Assembly (NCBI GenBank): GCA_021496505.1
Contig: CP053031.1
Coordinates: forward strand, 1,054,001 to 1,118,000
Direction of reading: 5' to 3'
Source: Thermoleophilia bacterium SCSIO 60948
GTDB lineage: Bacteria > Actinomycetota > Thermoleophilia > Solirubrobacterales > 70-9
DNA: 64,000 nucleotides
The notes under the pieces were generated by a model. That model searched no databases. It was not told the DNA's origin and saw nothing but the letters and a program-made list of their open reading frames with translations. The translations under genes and the position numbers were made by a program. Shown in pieces: positions 1 to 8,343 of the stretch. Positions within the stretch are counted from its first letter, which is position 1. Every line of letters starts with the position of its first letter.

Positions 1-1
1 C

Positions 2-1210
2 GAGGGCTGGGCCTCCTGGGGGATGCGCTCCTGCGCCGACTGGGTCGCCTGGCGCTGCGCTCTGTCCACCCGTTCCGCCCGCGAGCACGTCCAGATCGCC
101 CGCGCGCTTCGAGAGCTGCGTCTGATCCAAGCCGAGTTCGAGGCGGGCCGGCTCAGCTACTCCAAGGTCCGCGCGCTCTGTCGCATCGCCGAGCCCGCGA
201 CCGAGGCCGATCTGCTCGAGCTCGCCCAGCAACTCACCGCCGCGCAACTCGAGGGCTCGGTTCGCGCGATGGTCCGGATCGACGAGATCCAGGCGCGCGA
301 GCGCGAGGAGCGCCGGCGGGTCTCCTGGTTCTGGGAGGACGACGGCTGTCTCGAGCTTCGCGCGACGCTGCCACCCGAGGAAGGCGCGCTCCTGCTGGCC
401 GCGATCGAGTCAGCGCGCGACGAGCTCTTCGCGCTCGATGACCATTCCGATCCCGACGACGCTTCGGAGGCCCAGCACGAAAACGGCACCGCGGTGCCGC
501 GGAACGAGCCTGCCGACGAGCTGCCGGCCCCGCCCCCGACCAGCTCGGACGCCCTCCTCTACATCTGCGAGAAGGCGATGAAGCGTTCCCGGGAGGTGTC
601 GCCGAGCTCTTGCGACCGCAATCAGGTCGTCGTCCACCTCGACCTGGCCGAGGATCATGCCCACGTGGAGTCCGGACCTTCACTTCACCCCAAGACGGCG
701 AGGCGGCTCGGCTGCGATGCGGCCGCGGTCGCCCAGATCGAGCGCGGAGAACGCGTGCTCTCAGTCGGCCGACGCACCAGGGTGGTCCCGCCGCAGATCA
801 GACGCGCGCTGGCGGGTCGCGATCCCGCCTGTCGCTTCCCTGGCTGCAGTTCACGACGCGGACTGGACGCTCACCACGTCCGCCATTGGCAGGACGGGGG
901 CGAGACCGCGCTCGACAACCTGGTTCTCGTCTGCCGTCGTCATCATCGAGCGCTCCACGAAGGGGGTTGCTCGGTCGAGCAGCGGACCGATGGCGACGGC
1001 TTCGTCTTCCGCGACCCGCACGACCGGCTCCTCGAACGATCGCCGAGGCCGTCGAGGTTCAAGAACGGCTGGACACCGGACGCCGCGGGGCCACTGTCCC
1101 CAGGGACCGGCGAGCGCGCGGACCGCGCGTTGGTCGTCGACGCGCTGATCGCGATCCGCAGACGTGCGCGAGCGCGGAGGGGGGACGCCGATGCTCAGCC
1201 GGACGGCTGA
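2..1210 (+). CDS. DUF222 / HNH endonuclease domain protein, 5' truncated by window edge
   Basis: The reading frame is open to the left edge, so the true start lies outside; the first internal ATG is at 23. The N-terminal part (SCADWVAWRC, AREHVQIARAL) looks like the DUF222 helical domain (13E12-repeat family). The C-terminal third holds an HNH nuclease motif: CRFPGC, then LDAHHVRHW, then CRRHHRALHEGG. Such proteins are abundant in actinobacteria, often in many divergent copies, and are thought to be DNA-binding nucleases, but their role is not established. The next gene is convergent and its stop overlaps this 3' end. Confidence 0.85.
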   Translation, partial: EGWASWGMRSCADWVAWRCALSTRSAREHVQIARALRELRLIQAEFEAGRLSYSKVRALCRIAEPATEADLLELAQQLTAAQLEGSVRAMVRIDEIQAREREERRRVSWFWEDDGCLELRATLPPEEGALLLAAIESARDELFALDDHSDPDDASEAQHENGTAVPRNEPADELPAPPPTSSDALLYICEKAMKRSREVSPSSCDRNQVVVHLDLAEDHAHVESGPSLHPKTARRLGCDAAAVAQIERGERVLSVGRRTRVVPPQIRRALAGRDPACRFPGCSSRRGLDAHHVRHWQDGGETALDNLVLVCRRHHRALHEGGCSVEQRTDGDGFVFRDPHDRLLERSPRPSRFKNGWTPDAAGPLSPGTGERADRALVVDALIAIRRRARARRGDADAQPDG

Positions 1211-2067
1211 TCGGCCGTGACCACCGGGTCACCGACCGCGATCGTCCCCGGGGTGACCACGTCGGCGCGCAGACCGCCGCGGTGGATGAACGCGCGGAGG
1301 ATTCCGTGACGGGTGAGTCGCTGGAGGTGGGCGCAGGGCTCGCAGGGCCGGCGCCCCACGAGCTCGACCTCTCCGACCCTGAACCGCCGCCCGACGAGCG
1401 CGTTGAGCTCGACGCCGCGGGTGACGAGGTTGCGTCGCATCTCCACCGCGGAGGAGAGGGTCCCGTCCGGGAGCCTGGTGTCCTCGAGTGCTTCGGCGGC
1501 GATCAGCGTCACGGCATGGCCGTTCGAGCTCGGGTTTGTGAAAGTGCCTTCGCCGCGGGCGTAGCGGTCGTCGGCGATGCCTTCCGCTCCGACCGTCGCG
1601 GTCTCGAGCGCTGTCATCGGACCCTCGCGGTCCTGGGCGATGTAGATCGCCTCGATGGCGGCGCTCTCGGTCGCAGCGACCCTGCCGCCCGCGGCTTCGT
1701 GTTCGCCCTCGACCGCGTGGTCGCGGAGATCGAGTGGCGCCAGGACCCAGCCGCGCTCGACCTCGCCGGCCGGCAGTTCGACCCCCCGCGGGTCGAAGAC
1801 GGCGCCCGACGGCACGCCGAACATGACGACCGGTCTCGGCTCCTCTCCGGTGGGCCGCAGCAGCGCGATCCAGTAGCCCGGCATCGCGAACGTGCGCGGC
1901 GCGTCGACCTCGACCATCGCGAACCCCCGCTCGGAGAGCCAGGCGCGCCAGACGGGCATCGGATCGTCCGCGTCGGGACGGGGTGGGGGAGTGCCGAGGT
2001 CGCCGAGGACGTGGGCGAGGCAGGCGGCGAAGGCGAGTCGGTCCTCCGCGCCGAGCTCAGATCCCAT
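1195..2067 (-). CDS. MOSC domain protein with extra N-terminal domain
   Basis: About 290 aa. The C-terminal half (from roughly residue 145) carries MOSC features: GIADDRYARGEGTF, the HAVTLIAAEAL segment, RRNLVTRGVELNAL and a Cys pair in GRRPCEPCAHL. MOSC domains occur in molybdenum-cofactor sulfurases and related sulfur-transfer proteins. The first 140 residues (for example PGYWIALLRP, VVMFGVPSGAVFDP) are a separate conserved-looking module I cannot name. I chose the ATG at 2067 because it overlaps the ccmH stop by 11 bp. Sulfur carrier or transfer is likely; the substrate is unknown. Confidence 0.75.
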   Translation of the reverse strand: MGSELGAEDRLAFAACLAHVLGDLGTPPPRPDADDPMPVWRAWLSERGFAMVEVDAPRTFAMPGYWIALLRPTGEEPRPVVMFGVPSGAVFDPRGVELPAGEVERGWVLAPLDLRDHAVEGEHEAAGGRVAATESAAIEAIYIAQDREGPMTALETATVGAEGIADDRYARGEGTFTNPSSNGHAVTLIAAEALEDTRLPDGTLSSAVEMRRNLVTRGVELNALVGRRFRVGEVELVGRRPCEPCAHLQRLTRHGILRAFIHRGGLRADVVTPGTIAVGDPVVTADQPSG

Positions 2068-2638
2068 AGCGCTCGATGTCCTCGTCGAGTCGCTTGCGGT
2101 CGGTGTCTGCGATCGCGGGACCCGGACCGTCGGACCCGCCGTCGCCGCCGGGGCCGCCGCCCGGACCATTCGAGCGCCAGCGGCGAAGCCCGACGACGAT
2201 GCCGATCGCCGCCACGATCACGACGACGCCCGGAACGAGCCAGGCGAACAGGTCGAAGCCGCTCGTCGCCGGCGTCGCGAGGACGTCCTCGCCGTACTCG
2301 GCGACGAGCTGGTCCTTGATCTCGTCCTTCGTCAGACCCTGCGCGATCAGCTCGCGGATCAGCTCGCGCTGCTGGAGGGCCTGCGGGGCCTCCGTCGCCC
2401 GATCGAGCGTGACGCCGCAGACGACGCAGTTGACCTCGTCCTCGATGTCGGGGAGCGAGGCCTGCGGCTCGACGCCCGGCTCGAGCTCGGGCTCCGCGGG
2501 CTCGGCCTCGATCTGCGGGGCCTGCGCGTTCGACTGCGCGCCGGATCCGTTCTGGTTCTGGGCGGTGGCGACCCCGGGGATCGCGAGGAGCGACAGAAGC
2601 AGGGCGAGCAGCGCGCCGACCGCCCGGCCCGACCTCAC
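2057..2638 (-). CDS. ccmH: Cytochrome c maturation protein CcmH (CcmH/CycL/NrfF family)
   Basis: 193 aa. A signal peptide (about residues 1-26) precedes an acidic linker. The CcmH domain follows, with the CxxC motif in VNCVVCGVTL and the family's helical segment (RELIRELIAQGLTKDEI, QLVAEYGEDVL). A transmembrane helix (FAWLVPGVVVIVAAIGIVVG) and a basic-then-acidic tail end the protein. CcmH keeps apocytochrome c cysteines reduced for heme ligation outside the membrane. The GTG start overlaps the upstream tlpA/ccmG stop by 4 bp (GTGA), so the two are probably translationally coupled. Other ccm genes lie at 14.4-17.4 kb. Confidence 0.9.
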   Translation of the reverse strand: MRSGRAVGALLALLLSLLAIPGVATAQNQNGSGAQSNAQAPQIEAEPAEPELEPGVEPQASLPDIEDEVNCVVCGVTLDRATEAPQALQQRELIRELIAQGLTKDEIKDQLVAEYGEDVLATPATSGFDLFAWLVPGVVVIVAAIGIVVGLRRWRSNGPGGGPGGDGGSDGPGPAIADTDRKRLDEDIERYGI

Positions 2639-3198
2639 GACGAGCCTCGGATCAGCGGCTTGATCTGGTCGTCGAGGAAGGCGGTGTCGACCGGTCCGCG
2701 GACGTAGGTGACGAGGTTGCCCTGGGGGTCGAGGAGGAAGTTCTCCGGCACGCCGGTCGTCTTGAGCACGTCATCGGCGAAGGTGCCGCCGCCGTCGTGG
2801 AGCAGGGGATAGGTGAGGTCGAACTCCTCCGCGAACTCCATCCCGTCGCCGCTCGCGTCCTTCGTGTCGATGCCGACGACCTCGAAATCCTGCGATCGGT
2901 TCTGGCGGTAGAAGCGCTCGAGGTCGGGCGCCTCGTCGATGCACGGGTCACACCACGACGCCCAGACGTTGACCAGCACCCACTTGCCCTCGAAGTCCGA
3001 CAGCGAGGCGGTCCGCGGCTCGGCGACACCGTCGGCCGCGTCGGCCAGCAGCGGTAGTGGCGGGCCTCCCGGCTCGCCCTCCTCGCCCACCGGCTCGCCG
3101 ATCGCGAGCGCGTCCGGACTACGGGCGGCGAGGCCCCAGGCCAGTAGCCCGACGAGGGCCACGACCAGGACCAGAACGGAGATCGCGCGGGCGCTCAT
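2635..3198 (-). CDS. TlpA/ResA/CcmG-like membrane-anchored thioredoxin
   Basis: 187 aa. An N-terminal membrane anchor (residues about 5-25, VLVLVVALVGLLAWGL) precedes a thioredoxin fold with WCDPC in VWASWCDPCIDEAP and the cis-Pro region GVPENFLLD. These are hallmarks of TlpA/ResA/CcmG (DsbE) proteins that pass electrons to apocytochrome c or CcmH. The position directly upstream of ccmH, with overlapping stop and start, supports a CcmG role. The symbol ccmG is plausible but the tlpA/resA subfamilies are not separable by eye. Confidence 0.9.
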   Translation of the reverse strand: MSARAISVLVLVVALVGLLAWGLAARSPDALAIGEPVGEEGEPGGPPLPLLADAADGVAEPRTASLSDFEGKWVLVNVWASWCDPCIDEAPDLERFYRQNRSQDFEVVGIDTKDASGDGMEFAEEFDLTYPLLHDGGGTFADDVLKTTGVPENFLLDPQGNLVTYVRGPVDTAFLDDQIKPLIRGSS

Positions 3199-3254
3199 CG
3201 GCCACTCAGGTTAGGCCCGTGGCACTCCGCGCCTCTAAACTCGCGGCCTCGCGG

Positions 3255-3326
3255 GCGGGCGAAGTGTTAACGGCTGCACGAGAGCTTCCCAAGCTCTAAG
3301 AACGGGTTCGAGCCCCGTCGCCCGCT
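3255..3326 (+). tRNA. tRNA-Gly (anticodon CCC)
   Basis: A full cloverleaf can be folded. The acceptor GCGGGCG (3255-3261) pairs with CGCCCGC (3319-3325). The D arm starts GTGT. The anticodon stem AGAGC/GCTCT (3281-3297) encloses loop TTCCCAA, giving anticodon CCC. The T arm is ACGGG-TTCGAGC-CCCGT (3302-3318) and the discriminator is U. The 3' CCA is not encoded. It lies between ccmG and the signal-peptidase-like gene. Confidence 0.95.
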
Positions 3327-3338
3327 CTCCTGGTACCG

Positions 3339-4016
3339 CTAGTCGATGACCTCGGCGTAGATCTTCTCGCCCCACACCGCACCCCAGATGCGGCTGTCGT
3401 TCGAGAGCGCCGAGTCGTTGCCCATCATGAAGTAGTGGTCCTCGGAGACGACGATCGGGTTCGGCAGCTGGCAGCCGGGGCCGCGGCAGGGGATCATCTC
3501 GTCGGCGAATCGGGTCTCGCCGTCAACCACCGGCAACCCGTTCTCGATCGCGACCGACTCGCCCGGCCCAGCGACGACCCGGCCGAGGAAGCGGGCACGG
3601 TCGTCGGTCGCGTGTACGGCCTCCGGGCAGGGTGAGCCGCGCGGTGGCTCGACCTCGCAGACGCCCTCGCCGACACCGGCGCCGCGCGGCGGGTGGTAGG
3701 TGACGATGTCACCCACCTGTGGCTCGGAGCTGTCGAAGGCGGTCGGATCGATGTCGATCCACGTGCTCGATTCGTAGATCGGCTCCATCCCCGCGCTCGG
3801 CACCAGGAACCGGACCGTGCTGGAAGTGGCGGCGCTGCCGCCGAGGGCGACGATCGTGATCACGAGGGCCGCCGCCACGACGCTCCCGGCGGCTGCCATC
3901 CAGATCGCCATGCGGCGCGCCTGGCGCTTGCTGGCGACGCTCTCGCGCCGCTCGGCCTCGGTTGGGACGTAGGGCTCGACCTTCTCCCAGTCGTCGTCGT
4001 CGCGGGATCCGAGCAT
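3339..4016 (-). CDS. Signal peptidase I-like protein, catalytic Ser and Lys both replaced
   Basis: 225 aa, S26 family architecture: a cytoplasmic N-terminus, one transmembrane helix (about residues 37-57) and an extracellular beta domain. Box E is well kept (HYFMMGND...SNDSRIWGAV). However, the box B motif reads VPSAGMEPIY, with Gly where the nucleophile Ser should precede Met. The box D motif reads RFLGRVVAGPGE, with Gly where the general-base Lys should be. By family knowledge this should abolish the Ser-Lys dyad, so this may be a non-catalytic paralogue. The start at 4016 lies 2 bases past the osmC stop, suggesting one operon. Confidence 0.85.
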   Translation of the reverse strand: MLGSRDDDDWEKVEPYVPTEAERRESVASKRQARRMAIWMAAAGSVVAAALVITIVALGGSAATSSTVRFLVPSAGMEPIYESSTWIDIDPTAFDSSEPQVGDIVTYHPPRGAGVGEGVCEVEPPRGSPCPEAVHATDDRARFLGRVVAGPGESVAIENGLPVVDGETRFADEMIPCRGPGCQLPNPIVVSEDHYFMMGNDSALSNDSRIWGAVWGEKIYAEVID

Positions 4017-4018
4017 GG

Positions 4019-4498
4019 TCAGACCGTTCCCGTCGCCGCGATGTCGATCTCGATCTTGAGGTCCACCTCGGAGCGCAGCGAGTTGGCGACGTAGCAGTGC
4101 TCGTGTGCCAACTCGGCGAGGCGCTCGAGTCGCTCGCGCGGCGCGTCCGCGTCGCCGGCCACCTCGATCCGTGGTCGCAGCTCGATCCGCTCGATCCACT
4201 GGGGACCCGAGCCCTCCTCGGACATGAACCCGGCCGCCGAGTCGCGGTAGCCGACGATGTCGATCCGCGCCTTCGCGGCCAGGTGCAGAAAGACGAGCAT
4301 CTGGCACGAGGACGCCGCGATCACTACGAGCTGCTCGGGGTTGTGCAGCGACGGGTCGCCGTGCGACTCGCCGGTCGTCAGTCCGATCTCCTGCGCGGTT
4401 CCAGGCGAGGAGCCGTGGTGCTCGCGCCCGTAGCCCGACCAGCCGGCGCCGGTCGATCCCGTCCACTCGACGGTCGCGTCGTGTCTTTGCGGTGACAT
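4019..4498 (-). CDS. OsmC/Ohr-family peroxidase
   Basis: 159 aa. Two conserved Cys are in family context: the SSCQMLVFLHLAA motif in the middle and HEHCYVANSL near the end, matching the peroxidatic and resolving cysteines of OsmC/Ohr enzymes that reduce organic hydroperoxides. Length is normal (140-160 aa). The ATG at 4498 was chosen because family homology begins at once (HDATVEWTG). An inverted repeat lies 59 bp upstream. The downstream signal-peptidase-like gene starts 2 bp after the stop. Confidence 0.88.
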   Translation of the reverse strand: MSPQRHDATVEWTGSTGAGWSGYGREHHGSSPGTAQEIGLTTGESHGDPSLHNPEQLVVIAASSCQMLVFLHLAAKARIDIVGYRDSAAGFMSEEGSGPQWIERIELRPRIEVAGDADAPRERLERLAELAHEHCYVANSLRSEVDLKIEIDIAATGTV

Positions 4499-4556
4499 CG
4501 GATCCGTACGATCCCAGGAATGGGTGACCGCTCGGGTCGCCAGACCTCCGTCGGCT

Positions 4557-4572
4557 GTTCTCGTGTGAGAAC
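4557..4572. promoter_or_regulatory. Inverted repeat GTTCTC-GTGT-GAGAAC upstream of osmC
   Basis: A perfect 6-bp inverted repeat with a 4-nt spacer sits between the osmC start (4498) and the 3' end of the beta-helix gene (4626). It could be an operator for the osmC/signal-peptidase-like pair or a weak hairpin terminator for the upstream gene. No regulator gene is adjacent. Confidence 0.35.
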
Positions 4573-4625
4573 CCGGGGGCGGGGTCCGGCAGCCCCGTCG
4601 CGATCGGCAGGGGCGGGCGCCAGGG

Positions 4626-6032
4626 TTAGCGGACCCGCTCGCAGTTGCGAGCGAGCTGATCCGCGGCGTCCGCGAGCACGAGGTCGTTCCCGGCGCCGCA
4701 GTTGACCTGGTCGCCCGACCCATCGCCACGCGCATCGATGATGTCCTGGCCGGGCCCACCGCGAAGGACGTCCGCGTTCGACCCGCCGTGGAGGTAGTCG
4801 GAGCCCGCCCCGCCGACGAGGGTGTCGAGGTCGTCGCCGCCGTAGACGCAGTCGGCGCCGTCGGCACCGTTCAGCGTGTCCGGCCCGTCCTCGCCCGCGA
4901 GCATGTCACCACCGCGGCGCCCCGTGACGGTGTCGGCGACGGCTGAACCGCGCGTGTAGTTCACGCACCTGCCGGCTGCGCCGACCCCGTCGACCCCGAC
5001 CTCGAGCGCGCAGAACGGCGAGCTCGGCTCGCCGGTCGTGTTGCGGGCAGCGAGGAAGCCGGTCGCGTCGACGTTGCCCGCTCCACGAGGCCGGTCGATG
5101 CAGTTGCCGGTCACGAGGTTGCCGCCCCCGGCCGCCGCGAATCCGGTCACCTGGAAGTCGTCGACGACGTCACCCTCGGCGTTCCTGGTGCGGCCGTTGC
5201 CTCGGATCAGGTTTCCTGCGACCACGTTCTCCGCGGTCGGCGGGGGCTCGACGGTCGAGGGGTTCCCGTCGTCGGCGACCGCGCTGAAGGCGACCGCGCT
5301 TCCGTTGCCGCGGATGTCGTTGCCGAGGATCGCGGAGTGCAGCGCGCTCGGGTAGAGCTGGACGGCCCGCGAGCCGTTGCTCGTCAGGGCGTTCCCGACG
5401 ATGCGGGTGCCGTCGGCGTTGTAGACCGAGACCGCGTTGCCGCCGCGGAGTCCCGGCAGACCGCAGTCGTAGATCCGGTTGTCCGTGATGACCGCGTCGT
5501 CGGCGCGATCGCGCCGCGTGCCGAGCTCGATGCACGTGGTGAGTCGCGGATCGCTCCCAGCGTGGCGCTCGGTGACCTCGCTCGAGGTGAGTGAGAAGTC
5601 GTCGCCGAGGACCTCGAGGGTGCCGGCGCCGGTCTCAGTGGACCCATCGAGCACGAGGCGGTCGAGCGCCACGGCGCTCGCGCCGGGCTCGACGCGAACC
5701 GCGCCCTCGAGCTCGGCGGGCGAGCCGAGGCTCTCAAGCCGCAGATAGGAGCCCTCGATCGTCGTGACCGGGCCGGCGTCGTAGCTGCCCGGCTCGAAGC
5801 ACCCGACCACGGGATCGCCGAGCGTGCCGGATCCGAGTTCGTCAACAAGCGCCTGGGGGCTGCGAAGCGGATCCGCGGACGTCCCGGCGCCAGAGTCGGA
5901 GCCGTCCGGCGCCGCGAAGAGGTCGCACTCCGGTTGCTCGCCGGCGTTCGCGGGCCCCGCCGTGGCGCCACCGATCGCGAGCACGGACGCGGCGAGCGCC
6001 ACCGATCCCAATCCCCAGCCCCTGAACCTCAT
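4626..6032 (-). CDS. Secreted parallel beta-helix protein with C-terminal RTX-type repeats
   Basis: 468 aa. A clear signal peptide (about residues 1-31, ending GPANAGEQ) is followed by a long Asn/Gly-rich region of short repeats (VVAGNLIRGNGRT, ILGNDIRGNGSA, ITDNRIYDCGLPG) typical of right-handed parallel beta-helices (NosD/pectate-lyase-like). The last 100 residues contain Ca-binding nonapeptide-like repeats (GEDGPDTLNG, GGDDLDTLVGG, GGAGSDYLHGG, GGPGQDIID). The ATG at 6032 has a good ribosome site (GAGGGGA). Substrate unknown; polysaccharide binding or cell-surface structure is plausible. Confidence 0.82.
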   Translation of the reverse strand: MRFRGWGLGSVALAASVLAIGGATAGPANAGEQPECDLFAAPDGSDSGAGTSADPLRSPQALVDELGSGTLGDPVVGCFEPGSYDAGPVTTIEGSYLRLESLGSPAELEGAVRVEPGASAVALDRLVLDGSTETGAGTLEVLGDDFSLTSSEVTERHAGSDPRLTTCIELGTRRDRADDAVITDNRIYDCGLPGLRGGNAVSVYNADGTRIVGNALTSNGSRAVQLYPSALHSAILGNDIRGNGSAVAFSAVADDGNPSTVEPPPTAENVVAGNLIRGNGRTRNAEGDVVDDFQVTGFAAAGGGNLVTGNCIDRPRGAGNVDATGFLAARNTTGEPSSPFCALEVGVDGVGAAGRCVNYTRGSAVADTVTGRRGGDMLAGEDGPDTLNGADGADCVYGGDDLDTLVGGAGSDYLHGGSNADVLRGGPGQDIIDARGDGSGDQVNCGAGNDLVLADAADQLARNCERVR

Positions 6033-6177
6033 GAACGACTCCCCTCGACACGACCCACGCTTTACGCAGCGCACCCTGAGCGCCACGGATGAGTCGAGCG
6101 TGAGATCCGGCTGAGAAGTTCTCTTAGGTTCGGGGCGGTTCGGGCAGCTTCAGCAGGACCTAAAGGCTTGTGATTGG

Positions 6178-7284
6178 ATGCCCGACCTCATGGCTGCCGA
6201 CGAAACCGATCGATCCATCCTGCTGACCGGATTCCCGGGCTTCATCGGGCGCCGGCTGGCGGCTGAGCTGCTCGAGCGAGACCCAGCGACGAAGCTCGTC
6301 GCGCTCGTCGAGGGGAAGATGGCCGACGACGCCAAGCAGGCCGCCGCGGAGCTCGACGCGGAGCGCATCGAGGTGGTCTCGGGAGACATCGGTGAGCGCC
6401 ACCTCGGGCTCGCCGACTCGGATTGGGAGCGGCTCTCGGCCGCGGTCGACGTCGTCTACCACCTGGCGGCGATCTACGACCTCGCCGTCCCGTTCGAGGC
6501 CGCCCAGCGCGTCAACGTCGACGGCACCGGAAACGTCCTCGAGTTCTGCGAGGCCTGCGAGGCCAACGGCGGGCTCGATCGCCTCAACTACGTCTCGACC
6601 GCCTACGTCGCCGGCGACCGCCACGGGGTCGTCTACGAGCACGAGCTCTCGCTCGGCCAGGGATTCAAGAACCACTACGAGTCGACGAAGTTCCAGGCCG
6701 AGCTCTGGGTCGAGAAGCTCCGTGACCGCGTCCCGACGACGATCTATCGCCCGGCGATCGTGGTCGGCGACTCGAAGACCGGCCGCACGGCCAAGTTCGA
6801 CGGCCCCTATTACATCCTGCGGATGGCCCGCAAGCTCGCCGAGAGCCACCGCCCGATGAGCCAGATCGGCAGCGGATCGGTCCCGTTCAACGTCGTCCCG
6901 GTCGATTTCGTCGTCGAGGCGATGCTCGCGGGCGCGGCCGAGCCGACGGCCGTCGACGCGACCCTCCACCTCGTCGATCCCGACCCACTCTCGACGCACG
7001 AGCTGTTCGAGCTCCTGACCGACGAGCTCACGGGGACGAAGCCGAAGCTGCGGATCCCGCCGAAGATCGCCGAGTTCGCGATGCGCTCGCCGCAGATGCG
7101 TGAGGCCTTCGGCAACACGCCACGCCAATCGATCCGCTATCTCAACCACTCCGTGCGCTTCGACGCGCGCCAGGCGACGGACCTCCTCGCCAAGCAGGGC
7201 CTCGAGTGCCCGCGGTTCACCGACTACGTCTCGACGATCGTCGGCTTCTACCGCGATCACGCCGACGACCCGGCGTTCGCCTAG
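6178..7284 (+). CDS. SDR-family NAD(P)-dependent oxidoreductase (acyl-reductase-like)
   Basis: 368 aa. A Rossmann motif TGFPGFIG near residue 16 and the extended-SDR active site Y-x-x-x-K in NHYESTKFQAE (about residue 165). The segment VVYHLAAIYDLAVPFE and later IYRPAIVVGDSKTG are typical of the NAD_binding_4/thioester-reductase-like group that includes fatty acyl reductases and 3-beta-HSD-like enzymes. ATG at 6178, with a second in-frame ATG at 6190. Divergent from the beta-helix gene. Substrate not predictable. Confidence 0.85.
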   Translation: MPDLMAADETDRSILLTGFPGFIGRRLAAELLERDPATKLVALVEGKMADDAKQAAAELDAERIEVVSGDIGERHLGLADSDWERLSAAVDVVYHLAAIYDLAVPFEAAQRVNVDGTGNVLEFCEACEANGGLDRLNYVSTAYVAGDRHGVVYEHELSLGQGFKNHYESTKFQAELWVEKLRDRVPTTIYRPAIVVGDSKTGRTAKFDGPYYILRMARKLAESHRPMSQIGSGSVPFNVVPVDFVVEAMLAGAAEPTAVDATLHLVDPDPLSTHELFELLTDELTGTKPKLRIPPKIAEFAMRSPQMREAFGNTPRQSIRYLNHSVRFDARQATDLLAKQGLECPRFTDYVSTIVGFYRDHADDPAFA

Positions 7285-7383
7285 CGGCCGCGCGCGCCGG
7301 GCGTTCGAGTCCTCCGAGCGGACGACCCCGAATCGCCCGTCGCGCCGATTCGACGTGGGGCCGCTGCGGCGAATCTGCAGGCG

Positions 7384-8286
7384 ATGAACCCGCCCCGCCT
7401 CATACCGACGTCCGAGAGAATCATGTTCGCGCTGCTCGCCGCCCTGACCGCGCTCGCGTTGTTCGCGGGTGCCACGGTGCCGCGCGCCGACGCCGCCGCC
7501 AAGCCGCGCAAGGCTGACCGCGTCGCCTACTTCAACGCCAAGCTCGAGGCGACCCAGGAGATCGGCTGGCTCTATCAGCGCGACCTCGACGTCTCGAACG
7601 AATGTCTCGGCTGGCAGCTCGCCGACGGCAAGACCGTCCTCGATTACCGCAGCCCGGGCTCCGGCGAGAAGATCGTCGCGATGGAGGTGTCGAAGCGCTC
7701 GCCGCTTTGGTCGCAGACCCGAGGGCGCCCGTACGTGGGCGCGCTCGACGGTGCGTTCGAGACCGACGCGGCTATCTACATGGAGGGCGAGAGCGAGACC
7801 GGCGGCGTGGACCCGATCAAGTGCCCTGGCGCCGACGGCGGAGGAAAGCAGCCGACCGAGTGCTCGTCGGGGCTCGGTGACGACATCCGCTGGGACTTCT
7901 TCACCACCGGCACCGCAAAGCGCTACAGCCTCGGTCTCGAGGGTTTCCAGCGCGGGATGTGGCGCGGCAACCAAGCACCCTCGGGCTCGCTCTCGACCGC
8001 TTTTCGCAACTGCCCGCACTGGGTCGGAGGCGGCCCGGCGCCCGACTACTCGGCGATCGCCGACGGCTCATTCGATCCGGGCGCCGATCACCTCGCGAGC
8101 CGCAAGGGTCTGTTCGACCCGAAGCGCAAGCGGATCGTCCTGACGTTCGAGGACTACGTCTGCTTCGACCACGACGGCGTGGTCCCTTGCGAGGAATCCA
8201 ATCAACCCAATCCCGAGGATGGCTCGTTCTTCGACGGGACCCTTGAGTCCGAGTACCGGCTGACGCTGACCCGGACCAGGCGCTAG
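7384..8286 (+). CDS. Secreted protein of unknown function
   Basis: 300 aa. An N-terminal hydrophobic segment (MFALLAALTALALFAGATV) ends in a signal-peptidase-like site (PRADAAA), so it is probably exported. The mature part is Trp/Tyr/Cys-rich with no motif I recognise (YQRDLDVSNECLGWQL, YVCFDHDGVVPCEE); the several cysteines suggest disulfides. The true start may be the ATG at 7423, just before the hydrophobic segment. Flanked by an SDR gene and an ABC exporter, with no clear functional link. Confidence 0.7.
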   Translation: MNPPRLIPTSERIMFALLAALTALALFAGATVPRADAAAKPRKADRVAYFNAKLEATQEIGWLYQRDLDVSNECLGWQLADGKTVLDYRSPGSGEKIVAMEVSKRSPLWSQTRGRPYVGALDGAFETDAAIYMEGESETGGVDPIKCPGADGGGKQPTECSSGLGDDIRWDFFTTGTAKRYSLGLEGFQRGMWRGNQAPSGSLSTAFRNCPHWVGGGPAPDYSAIADGSFDPGADHLASRKGLFDPKRKRIVLTFEDYVCFDHDGVVPCEESNQPNPEDGSFFDGTLESEYRLTLTRTRR

Positions 8287-8343
8287 CGGGACACCGAAAG
8301 TTCACCCTGTGCGTCCGTCCGTGCGGCTAGCGTTCCGCGCTTC

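Noticed and set aside
610-2319. A 569-codon plus-strand frame over the HNH and MOSC genes
   Set aside because: It covers two convincing genes in other frames and its product is a low-complexity Arg/Gly/Pro string.
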